From the NCBI GenBank assembly GCA_022827345.1, contig JAJDTB010000035.1, forward strand, positions 181,905 through 245,904: 64,000 bases of DNA. Direction: 5' to 3'. The translations under genes and the position numbers were made by a program. The notes below the pieces were generated by a model. That model saw only the letters and a program-made list of their open reading frames with translations. It searched no databases and was not told the DNA's origin. Positions 1 through 7,810 of the stretch are shown one piece after another; position 1 is the first letter of the stretch; every line of letters starts with the position of its first letter. This stretch comes from Gemmatimonadota bacterium (GTDB lineage: Bacteria > Gemmatimonadota > Gemmatimonadetes > Longimicrobiales > Gaopeijiaceae).

Positions 1-2
1 AC

Positions 3-1175
3 TTCCACAACATTTTCGCAAAGAGCCCGAAGCCGGTCGTCGTCGATGTCGAGACGACCGGCTTCGGCACGCATGACCGGATCGTCGAAATCGCCATCGT
101 AACCCTCGACCCGGATTCCTGGGAAACGCTGGACGAATACGACACGCTCATTAACCCGGAGAGGGATGTCGGACCAACCGGCGTTCACGGGGTAACCGCC
201 GGAATGGTGGAACTCGCGCCCGTCTTCGAAGAGGTTCTTCCGCCTCTCGCCCAACGACTGCGCGGAGCCGTCCTGATCGCTCACAATCTTCCGTTTGACA
301 CGCGCATGATGGGCTACGAATTCGAGCGCTTTGGCGTGCCCATCGATTTCGGTCAGGGCTGGTGCACCCTGAAGGCTACCCGGGTAAGGCTCGCAGCTGC
401 TTGCCAGCGTGAAGGCATTCGACTGGAAAACGCGCACCGTGCGCTGACCGACGCCCGCGCGACGGCGGAACTTGCCAGGCGGCTCCGGTTGGGACGGGAC
501 AAGGGATCAACACGGCCCGTGCAGGTCGATGCACTCGACACGACAGCCAACGTACGCACTCATCGACGAGGTCTCGCCGATGCCGGCACGAGTCCAATGC
601 ATCGCGTTGTCTGTCGGTCGCCATACCCACATGGGGACGAGGCCATGGCGCATTACCTCGATGCCCTGGACTGGGTTCTGGATGACGGTGTCATCGACCG
701 CACCGAGTGGGCCGCGATGGATGACCTTGCGACGGAGTGGGGACTTACCGAGGCGAAGCAACTGCAGGCCCACCACTCCTACGTGGAGTGCATGATTGCA
801 GCCGCTGAAAGAGACGGCTTCGTGAGTGAGGCGGAACACGCGATTCTCAGGCGGATAGCTGGCCAATTGAGAGTGGATGCCGAGATACCTGAGCCAAGCC
901 GACAGACGGAGGTCGGACAACTGGCTCCGGGAATGCGCATTTGCTTCACCGGAGAGGCCGTGGTGGATGGTCGGTTGTGGAAGCGTCCCGACCTCTGGGA
1001 GATCGCACGACGCAACAATTGCGAGCCGGTCAAAAGCGTAACCAGGAAGAAATGCGACCTTCTCGTGGCAGCCGACATCTCCAGCGCATCGGGCAAGGCC
1101 CGGAAGGCCCGGCAATACGGAAAGCCGATCATCTCCGTTACCGACTTCCTTGGCCACTGCGGGACGGGAATCTGA
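3..1175 (+). CDS. DEDDh 3'-5' exonuclease with C-terminal BRCT domain (5' end cut by window edge)
   Basis: The reading frame is open from base 3, so the start lies outside the window. The first ATG inside (204) would lose exonuclease motif I and is not the real start. Motif I (DVETTG) is encoded at about 45-62, motif II is AHNLPFD, and motif III is HRALTD with the His-x4-Asp spacing of the DEDDh group, as in DNA polymerase III epsilon. After a linker there is a helical segment (YLDALDWVLDDG to AILRRIAGQL) resembling a TerB-like fold, and then a BRCT domain (MRICFTGEAV to KPIISVTDFL). Family knowledge suggests DNA repair or proofreading-type exonuclease activity. BRCT adds DNA-end or protein binding. 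The TerB assignment is tentative. The next gene starts 15 bp downstream. Confidence 0.85.
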   Translation, partial: FHNIFAKSPKPVVVDVETTGFGTHDRIVEIAIVTLDPDSWETLDEYDTLINPERDVGPTGVHGVTAGMVELAPVFEEVLPPLAQRLRGAVLIAHNLPFDTRMMGYEFERFGVPIDFGQGWCTLKATRVRLAAACQREGIRLENAHRALTDARATAELARRLRLGRDKGSTRPVQVDALDTTANVRTHRRGLADAGTSPMHRVVCRSPYPHGDEAMAHYLDALDWVLDDGVIDRTEWAAMDDLATEWGLTEAKQLQAHHSYVECMIAAAERDGFVSEAEHAILRRIAGQLRVDAEIPEPSRQTEVGQLAPGMRICFTGEAVVDGRLWKRPDLWEIARRNNCEPVKSVTRKKCDLLVAADISSASGKARKARQYGKPIISVTDFLGHCGTGI

Positions 1176-1190
1176 TTCGGTGGCACGGCG

Positions 1191-1871
1191 ATGAGTAGTG
1201 CCAAAGGCCTGAACACCCCGTCCGGGCCACAGATCATAGTCGAGAGCCTCTACGCGTTCCTGGCGGTAGGCTCGGTGATCCTCTTCGGCCTGCGGGAGAT
1301 GTCGTCTCTCCAGGGAGAAGTGCTGCACCTGGCGGAGCTGGCCGATCTGGTCGTGTGCGCACTCTTCTGGGTCAAGGCCGGCTGGGATCTCTACCGCGCG
1401 CCGTCCAGACTGGAATGGCTGCGTTGGGGCTGGGCTGATCTGCTGGCGTCCATCCCGACCGTGGGTTTTCTCAGACCCCTCAGGGTCCTGAGGCTGATCA
1501 TGATGGTCAGAGTCATTCGCTCTACAACCCGCGGCATCCACGGGATCGCGACCTACTTCAACGTGGACAGGACCCGGTCCGTGGCGGCCACCGTGTTCGC
1601 ACTAATCGTGATCTCGGTGCTGACGAGCAGCTTCGTGGTCCTCGGAGTCGAGAGCGGAGCACCCAACGCCAACATTCTGACTGCCGAAGACGCTTTGTGG
1701 TGGGCCGTGTCTACGCTGTTCGGTGCGGAAGCGGCTGGTTTCGGCGATCACTATACCGTCACAACGGGCGGTAGATTGATGTCTCTCTGGCTGCTCGTTC
1801 TGTCACTGGGACTTATCGGTTCACTCGCCGGCATAATATCGGCCTGGATCGAACAGGAACCCGGTCAGTGA
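1191..1871 (+). CDS. Voltage-gated-channel-like membrane protein with altered selectivity filter
   Basis: This 226-residue membrane protein has the layout of a six-helix potassium channel. Hydrophobic helices lie at about residues 15-34 and 47-68, followed by an arginine-bearing S4-like stretch (LRPLRVLRLIMMVRVIR), a helix at about 130-155, a pore helix (EDALWWAVSTLFG) and a last helix (MSLWLLVLSLGLIGSLAG). Where canonical channels have TVGYGD the sequence reads EAAGFGD, so the final G-[YF]-G-D is kept but the T-V is replaced by Glu-Ala-Ala. Potassium selectivity is therefore doubtful. No C-terminal RCK domain is present. It lies 15 bp after the exonuclease gene and may share its transcript. 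Confidence 0.75.
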   Translation: MSSAKGLNTPSGPQIIVESLYAFLAVGSVILFGLREMSSLQGEVLHLAELADLVVCALFWVKAGWDLYRAPSRLEWLRWGWADLLASIPTVGFLRPLRVLRLIMMVRVIRSTTRGIHGIATYFNVDRTRSVAATVFALIVISVLTSSFVVLGVESGAPNANILTAEDALWWAVSTLFGAEAAGFGDHYTVTTGGRLMSLWLLVLSLGLIGSLAGIISAWIEQEPGQ

Positions 1872-1895
1872 CTTCACTTCCTACGCGATTCACCC

Positions 1896-3443
1896 ATGGC
1901 CGTTGAACGACAATCCACCTTGAAGGGCCGCGCCCTCGGCCTCTGGCTGGGCCTGGGCGCCTTCCTCCTCCTACTGATCTTCCCGGTAGACCCCGGCAAC
2001 GCCCCGGCCAGCCGTCTCGCCGCCGTAGCCCTGCTCATGGCGATCTGGTGGGTCACCGACGCCATTCCGCTCTTCGCCACCGCGCTGATGCCGCTCGTCC
2101 TCTATCCCCTGCTGGGGATCATGTCAGGGCACGACACCGCGCCGATCTACTTCAACAGCACGATCGTGCTCTTCCTGGGCGGCTTCATGATCGCCCTGAC
2201 GATGGAGAAGTGGGACCTGCACCGGCGCATCGCGCTGAACATCATCCACGCGGTCGGGGGCGGGCCGGCGCGCATCGTGCTCGGCTTCATGGTCGCGGCC
2301 GCGTTTCTGTCGATGTGGATCTCGAACACGGCAACGGCGGTGATGATGGTGCCGATCGGGCTCGCCATCTGCCTGCAGATCGAGAGCGAGGCGGGACGCG
2401 AAGGCGCGAAGCACCTCTCGGTGGGGCTGATGCTGGGGATCGCCTACGGCTGCACGGTGGGCGGCCTCACGACGCTGGTGGGCACGCCGCCGAATCTGTC
2501 GTTCGTCCGCATCTTCCAGATTCTCTTCCCCGAGGCCCCGCCGATCGCCTTCGGCCAGTGGCTCATCATGGCGTTTCCGGTGGGGCTGATCATGCTCATC
2601 GTCTCATGGTTCCTGATCACGCACGTGCTGCACAGGGTGCCGGAGGGCGTCACCATCGATCGCAAGGTGGTGGAGAGGGAGCGGCAGGGGCTCGGCGGCA
2701 TCTCCTTCGAGGAGCGGGCGGTGCTGGGGGTCTTTGCGGCGACGGCGCTGCTGTGGGTCTTCCGCGTCGACCTGGAACTTGGATTCCTGACCGTGCCTGG
2801 CTGGTCGCGCCTTCTCCCCGATGCCGCCCTGATCGACGACGGCACGGTAGCCATCACAATGGCGTCGCTCCTCTTCTTCATCCCCGCGCGCAACCCCAAG
2901 GACGGCGCGACGCGCGTCATGGGCCCTGACGTGATCCCGCGCCTGCCCTGGAACATCGTGCTGCTCTTCGGCGGCGGCTTCGCGCTGGCCGCGGGCTTCC
3001 AGCAGACAGGACTCGCCCAGCTCATCGGCAACCAGTTCGAGGTGTTGGGGAGCCTGCCGGTGTTTGTGATGATCCTCCTGGTCTGCGTATCGCTGACCTT
3101 CCTCACCGAGTTCACCAGCAACACGGCCACGACGGAGATGATCCTGCCGATCCTGGCGTCGGTGGCGGTCGTGACCGGCACCCATCCCCTGGTGCTGATG
3201 ATCCCGGCCACGCTGTCCGCCTCCTGCGCCTTCATGATGCCGGTGGCGACCCCGCCCAACGCGATCGTCTTCGGCAGCGACAGGATCACCGTGGGGCAGA
3301 TGGCGCGCGCGGGCATCTTCCTCAACCTGATCGGCGTGCTCGTGATCGCCACCATCGTGTTCACGGTGGGGCTCCACGTCTTCGACATCGATCCGGCAGT
3401 GGTGCCGGAGTGGGCGCGGTCGATGGCGGTGGGGGTGCATTAG
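1896..3443 (+). CDS. DASS (SLC13-type) divalent anion:sodium symporter
   Basis: A 515-residue polytopic inner-membrane protein of the divalent anion:Na+ symporter family. The two family signature Ser-Asn-Thr motifs are present in inverted-repeat positions: WISNTATAVMMVP near residue 145 and FTSNTATTEMILP near residue 410. These motifs bind the substrate carboxylate and flank the sodium sites in known members. Likely substrates are C4-dicarboxylates, citrate or sulfate. The sequence does not settle which. The ATG at 1896 follows the channel gene by 24 bp without an obvious Shine-Dalgarno sequence. Length is typical for the family. Confidence 0.88.
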   Translation: MAVERQSTLKGRALGLWLGLGAFLLLLIFPVDPGNAPASRLAAVALLMAIWWVTDAIPLFATALMPLVLYPLLGIMSGHDTAPIYFNSTIVLFLGGFMIALTMEKWDLHRRIALNIIHAVGGGPARIVLGFMVAAAFLSMWISNTATAVMMVPIGLAICLQIESEAGREGAKHLSVGLMLGIAYGCTVGGLTTLVGTPPNLSFVRIFQILFPEAPPIAFGQWLIMAFPVGLIMLIVSWFLITHVLHRVPEGVTIDRKVVERERQGLGGISFEERAVLGVFAATALLWVFRVDLELGFLTVPGWSRLLPDAALIDDGTVAITMASLLFFIPARNPKDGATRVMGPDVIPRLPWNIVLLFGGGFALAAGFQQTGLAQLIGNQFEVLGSLPVFVMILLVCVSLTFLTEFTSNTATTEMILPILASVAVVTGTHPLVLMIPATLSASCAFMMPVATPPNAIVFGSDRITVGQMARAGIFLNLIGVLVIATIVFTVGLHVFDIDPAVVPEWARSMAVGVH

Positions 3444-3556
3444 GCGGGGATCAACTCAGGGGTCCCGCCCCGAATCGCTGCCGCGGTTTGGACCCTCGAC
3501 GCCGGGCGCCGCCAGTGTGTGCAACCGTGAAGCGCCTGATTCCGTTGCGCTTCAAC

Positions 3557-3606
3557 TTGACACGGCGCGACCTGTCCCCGCACTTTGTTCGGTAACCGAA
3601 CAAAGT
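3557..3606 (+). promoter_or_regulatory. Promoter with 25-bp palindromic operator ahead of the glucan-binding lipoprotein
   Basis: TTGACA at 3557-3562 is followed after 18 bp by cactttg. The palindrome at 3582-3606 has perfect 12-bp arms (ACTTTGTTCGGT and its reverse complement) around one central base. The same palindrome with the same spacing to TTGACA occurs at 15153-15202 on the other strand. A dimeric repressor bound here would cover the -10/start region. The ROK gene at 5691 is the most likely regulator (inference from location). Confidence 0.8.
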
Positions 3607-3682
3607 CCTGAGACGTGGTGTCCCGGTGCTCTGCAGCAACAGCTGGATCCCCGGGGGTATCCGACCAACTGGGGATGGAAAG

Positions 3683-5635
3683 ATGACAGCGAGCACCTCA
3701 CAACGGTTGACCGTCGCAGCCCCGGCGACCCGCGACATGAGACGCGACTGGATCCGGGGAGCGATACCGCTCGTGTTCCTCCTCGGCGCCGCGGGCTGCG
3801 AGCGCGATATCTCCGTCCTGGAACCGGCTCCCTTCCCGCCCGAAGCGGTTGTCTTCGACGACGGCTTCGGACCCGGCGTCCAGTTCTCGGCCTTCGGCGG
3901 GTCCAAGGTCGACGCGCTGGACATCGAGCACGACGAGGTCTACCGCGGGACCGCCGCACTGAAGTTCACGATCCCCGCGCCCACGGATCCCTCCGGCGGC
4001 TATGCGGGAGGCGTTTTCTATTCCGAGGGTCCGCGCGATCTGACAGGATTCGACGCCCTTACCTTCTGGGCCAAGTCCAGCACCGCGGCCACCGTGAACA
4101 CCATCGGGGTCGGCAACGACAACTCGGGCAACTCCCGCTATCCGGCCACCATCGAGGGCGTCCCGCTGTCCACGCGCTGGACCAGGTACGCGCTTCCCCT
4201 GCCCCTTCCCTCCAGGCTCGGCGAGGAGCGCGGCCTCTTCCTCATCGCCGAGGGCTCCGAGTATCCGGTCGGCTACGACATCTTCTTCGACGATGTGCAG
4301 TTCGAGCGCCTGGGGACGATCATCAACCCGAGGCCCGAAATCGCCACGCAGACCGTCAACGGCGAGGTGGGCGGCACGCTCTCGGTCGGCGGCACGCAGG
4401 TCACCTTCGACGTGAACGGCCAGGACCAGACCGTGCTCGCGGCCCCGGCCTACTTCACCTTCACCTCTTCCAACTCCGGCGTGGCATCCGTAACGCCGGA
4501 CGGCTCGATTTCGCTCGTCTCGGCCGGCACGGCCACGATCACCGCGACCCTCGGCTCCACCGCCGCGTCGGGCGCCGTGACCGTGAACGTCACCGCTCCG
4601 CCCACCGGTGCGCCGCCGGTCCCGACCCGGGCCGCTTCGGATGTGATCTCCCTCTTCAGCGACGCCTACGACGACGTTCCGGTGGACACCTGGTCGGCGG
4701 TGTGGGACCAGGCCGACGTGGAGGACATCCAGGTCGCCGGCAACCCGGTCAAGAAGTACACGAACCTCGCCTACGCCGGGATCGAGTTCACCTCGCAGAC
4801 CATCAACGCGTCGTCCATGACGGGCTTCCACGTCGATCTGTGGACGAACGATCCCTCCGCCTTCCGCATCAAGCTGGTGGACTTCGGGAGCGACGGCGCC
4901 TTCGGCGGGGGCGACGACAGCGAGCACGAGATCACCCTCGATCAGGGTTCCATGCCGCCCATCGCCGCGGGGGCCTGGAACTCGCTCGACATCCCGCTCT
5001 CCGACTTCGCGGGGCTGGTGAACCGTGGCCACGTGGCGCAGATGATCATCTCGGGCGCGAGCCCCACCGTCTATCTCGACAACATCTACTTCTTCACCAC
5101 CGAGCCGCCCGCGCCGACCACGCCCACCGATCCTGCGCCGACGCCGACGCATGCGGCCGCAAACGTAGTCTCGCTCTTCAGCGACGCCTATGACGACGCC
5201 GCGGTCGACACCTGGTCGGCGTCGTGGGACCAGGCGGACGTGGAGGACGTGCAGGTGGCCGGGGACAACGTCAAGAAGTACAGCAACCTGGTCTTCGCGG
5301 GGATCGAATTCACCTCGTCGACGATCGGCGCCGATGAGATGACCCACTTCCACATGGACCTCTGGACGCCGGACCCCACTGCGGACCCCGCGGCCCTCCG
5401 CGTCAAGCTGGTCGATTTCGGCGCCGACGGCGGATTCGGCGGAGGCGACGACACCGAGCACGAGCTCACCCTCAACAGGATGTCCGACCCACCGCTGGCG
5501 ACCGGCATGTGGGTCTCGTACGACATTCCGCTCACCGCTTTCACGGGATTGACCACGCGCGGCCACCTCGCGCAGATGATCATCTCCGGCGACCCCAACA
5601 CCCTGTTCGTCGACAACGTTTACCTGCACAAGTGA
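3683..5635 (+). CDS. Surface lipoprotein with tandem beta-glucan-type carbohydrate-binding modules
   Basis: The ATG at 3683 follows a purine-rich ggggatggaaag and starts a lipoprotein signal peptide ending in the lipobox LGAAGC. An upstream in-frame GTG (3626) is less likely. The 650-residue product has a galactose-binding-fold module (about residues 45-210), a Big_2-like Ig segment (SNSGVASVTPDGSISLVSAG) and two homologous modules of about 155 residues (DNA about 4636-5105 and 5150-5632). Each starts near LFSDAYDD and ends with a YLDNIY/FVDNVY strand. Modules of this pattern accompany laminarinases and glycan-binding lipoproteins in marine Bacteroidetes (recalled, not searched). The probable role is to capture beta-1,3-glucan at the cell surface for the GH16 enzyme encoded downstream. 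The modules are joined by Pro/Thr-rich linkers. Half-modules of the same family are inserted in the transporter encoded at 7807. Confidence 0.8.
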   Translation: MTASTSQRLTVAAPATRDMRRDWIRGAIPLVFLLGAAGCERDISVLEPAPFPPEAVVFDDGFGPGVQFSAFGGSKVDALDIEHDEVYRGTAALKFTIPAPTDPSGGYAGGVFYSEGPRDLTGFDALTFWAKSSTAATVNTIGVGNDNSGNSRYPATIEGVPLSTRWTRYALPLPLPSRLGEERGLFLIAEGSEYPVGYDIFFDDVQFERLGTIINPRPEIATQTVNGEVGGTLSVGGTQVTFDVNGQDQTVLAAPAYFTFTSSNSGVASVTPDGSISLVSAGTATITATLGSTAASGAVTVNVTAPPTGAPPVPTRAASDVISLFSDAYDDVPVDTWSAVWDQADVEDIQVAGNPVKKYTNLAYAGIEFTSQTINASSMTGFHVDLWTNDPSAFRIKLVDFGSDGAFGGGDDSEHEITLDQGSMPPIAAGAWNSLDIPLSDFAGLVNRGHVAQMIISGASPTVYLDNIYFFTTEPPAPTTPTDPAPTPTHAAANVVSLFSDAYDDAAVDTWSASWDQADVEDVQVAGDNVKKYSNLVFAGIEFTSSTIGADEMTHFHMDLWTPDPTADPAALRVKLVDFGADGGFGGGDDTEHELTLNRMSDPPLATGMWVSYDIPLTAFTGLTTRGHLAQMIISGDPNTLFVDNVYLHK

Positions 5636-5690
5636 CCGTGAAGGGCACCGCCATTGCCGGGTGTGTGTCCGGGTCGGTCCCTCTCAAGCC

Positions 5691-6917
5691 ATGGGATACT
5701 CGAATCCGCCCCGTTCGGCCAGAGCACCCCACCGGGGGTTGACGACGGCAGTCCTCGACCTCGTCTGGAGACAGCGAAGGGTATCGCGAGCCGAAATCGC
5801 CCGACACATCGGACGCTCTCGCTCCACGATTTCGGAGGTGGTCGCGCGGCTCCTTGCCACCGGTCTGGTCAGGGAAGTCGGCAGCGGCGAGAGCCGGGGA
5901 GGGCGGCGCCCCATCCTGATCGGGTTTCAGGACGATGCCGGGGTCATCCTCGGTGTGGACCTGGGTGCGACGCACGTCTCCGTCATCCTGACCGACCTTC
6001 GCGGTTCGGCCCTGGCCTGGCGCAATCGATCGTACCCGGTTCGAACCGACCCCGGCGGCGCCGGGAAGCTCGCGCTGGAATTGTGCCGCGACTGCATCGC
6101 CGAATGGAATGGCGACGCCGATCGTCTTCTCGGGATCGGTGTGGCCGTGCCCAGTCCTGTCGATCCGGACGCGCCGGACCGCGTACTCGAGCGGATCCAC
6201 CCGGCCTGGCGCAAGCGCGCGATCCTCGACAGGCTCGACGCCGCCTTCGGGGTACCGGTCTTCGTCGAAAACGACGCCAACCTCGGGGCGGTCGCCGAGC
6301 ACTCCTGGGGCAAGGCCGTGGGAGTCGACGATTTCCTGTATCTGAAGGTCGCGACCGGCGTCGGAGCGGGGCTGATGATCGGCGGCGATATCTACCGGGG
6401 CTCGACAGGTGTGGCCGGTGAGATCGGACACATCGTCGTCGACCCGACCGGCCCCGAGTGCGTATGCGGCAGCCACGGCTGCCTGGCGACCTTTGTCGGG
6501 ACGCAGGCTCTGGTCCGGCGGACGGAGGAACTGCTGGAAGGCTCCGTCCCCAGCGTGCTCTCGGCAACGGAACTCGATATCAAGACCATCGAGGACGCGG
6601 CACTCGCCGACGACCCGGTGGCCCTGCGCGTTATCGACGAGGCGGCTCGCTACCTGGGCGTTGCCGTAGCTGGTGTCGTCAACTTGTTGAACCCCGGTTC
6701 GGTAATCGTGGGCGGCAGTCTGGCGCGCGCGGGCGATCGATTGCTGCTGCCCCTGCGCGAGGCAGTCCTGCGTCGGACGCTGGTGGCTTCGGCGGCGGCC
6801 TCCGAGATAGCGATCAGCGAGTTGGGTCCCCGGGCCACGGCGCTGGGCGCCGCAACCCATGTGCTGATCGCCGCCCTCGCCAACCCCAGTCTCTTTCCTG
6901 GAGTGAAATCGGCATGA
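5691..6917 (+). CDS. ROK-family transcriptional repressor
   Basis: A 409-residue protein with an N-terminal winged helix-turn-helix (about residues 17-62, containing VSRAEIARHIGRSRSTISEV) followed by a ROK sugar-kinase-like domain: phosphate-binding LGVDLGATHVSV, ENDAN, and the zinc motif CVCGSHGC preceded by GEIGH. This layout matches NagC/Mlc/XylR-type repressors that bind a sugar or sugar phosphate. The ATG at 5691 is chosen over a GTG at 5661 because it directly precedes the conserved region. The stop overlaps the start of the GH16 gene (ATGA), so the two are translationally coupled. I infer that it controls the palindromes at 3582 and 15153 in response to a laminarin-derived sugar. Confidence 0.88.
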   Translation: MGYSNPPRSARAPHRGLTTAVLDLVWRQRRVSRAEIARHIGRSRSTISEVVARLLATGLVREVGSGESRGGRRPILIGFQDDAGVILGVDLGATHVSVILTDLRGSALAWRNRSYPVRTDPGGAGKLALELCRDCIAEWNGDADRLLGIGVAVPSPVDPDAPDRVLERIHPAWRKRAILDRLDAAFGVPVFVENDANLGAVAEHSWGKAVGVDDFLYLKVATGVGAGLMIGGDIYRGSTGVAGEIGHIVVDPTGPECVCGSHGCLATFVGTQALVRRTEELLEGSVPSVLSATELDIKTIEDAALADDPVALRVIDEAARYLGVAVAGVVNLLNPGSVIVGGSLARAGDRLLLPLREAVLRRTLVASAAASEIAISELGPRATALGAATHVLIAALANPSLFPGVKSA

Positions 6918-7810
6918 CTCTCAAACGATACACCTCGGCAGCGACCGCAGGGCACCGGCGTACCCCGACCACTTCCGCCTGGGGCCGGTCCGCCTCGACC
7001 CCTTCCGCCTGGCTCAACTGCGCACTCCTCGCGTTCGCCCCCTTGCTGGTTGCAGCGTGCGGCGACATGGACGGCGGCGGCGACTCCGCAACCTGGACCC
7101 TGGCCTGGAGCGACGAATTCGACGGTCCGGCCGGAGAGCTGCCCAGCGCGGCCAACTGGGCCTTCGACATCGGCACCGACTGGGGCAACAACCAGTTGGA
7201 GTACGACACCGACCGCCCCGAGAACGTCTCCCTCGACGGCAACGGCAACCTGGCGATCACCGCCCGGCAGGAGTCCTACCAGGGAAGCGCCTACACATCC
7301 GGACGGATCAAGACGCAGGGACTCTTCGAGCAGACCTTCGGCCGCTTCGAAGCCCGCATCCAGCTCCCCACCGGCCAGGGGATCTGGCCCGCCTTCTGGA
7401 TGCTCGGCAACGACATCGATGCAGTGGGTTGGCCCGAGTGCGGCGAGATCGACATCATGGAATACCGTGGACAGGAGCCCGGCATCGTGCTCGGGACCAT
7501 CCACGGGCCCGGGTACTCGGCGAGCGCCGGGGTGAGCGGCCGCTACGCCCTTCAAGGCGGCCGTTTCGACACGGACTTCCACGTCTTCGCCATCGAGTGG
7601 ACCGAAGACGGCATCGCGTGGTTCGTCGATGACGACCGCTACCACTTCGTCGACCGCAGCGATCCCGAGGGACGATGGGTCTTCGATCACCCGTTCTTCA
7701 TCCTCCTCAACGTCGCCGTCGGCGGCGGCTTCGTCGGCTCGCCCAACGAATCCACCACATTCCCACAGACCATGCTCGTCGACTGGGTGCGCGTATACCG
7801 GAGCGAGTGA
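6914..7810 (+). CDS. GH16 endo-beta-1,3-glucanase (laminarinase) lipoprotein
   Basis: A 298-residue secreted lipoprotein. The signal ends in LLVAAC, with the lipidated Cys at about residue 49. The remainder is a single GH16 jelly-roll with the catalytic motif GEIDIMEY (E178 nucleophile, D180, E183 acid/base), preceded by the substrate-groove segment IWPAFWMLGND. The pattern matches the laminarinase subgroup, which cleaves internal beta-1,3 bonds in laminarin or mixed-linkage glucan. The ATG overlaps the ROK stop by four bases and the GH16 stop overlaps the GTG of the transporter, so ROK, GH16 and transporter form one unit. Surface display next to the binding lipoprotein is likely. Confidence 0.92.
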   Translation: MTLKRYTSAATAGHRRTPTTSAWGRSASTPSAWLNCALLAFAPLLVAACGDMDGGGDSATWTLAWSDEFDGPAGELPSAANWAFDIGTDWGNNQLEYDTDRPENVSLDGNGNLAITARQESYQGSAYTSGRIKTQGLFEQTFGRFEARIQLPTGQGIWPAFWMLGNDIDAVGWPECGEIDIMEYRGQEPGIVLGTIHGPGYSASAGVSGRYALQGGRFDTDFHVFAIEWTEDGIAWFVDDDRYHFVDRSDPEGRWVFDHPFFILLNVAVGGGFVGSPNESTTFPQTMLVDWVRVYRSE

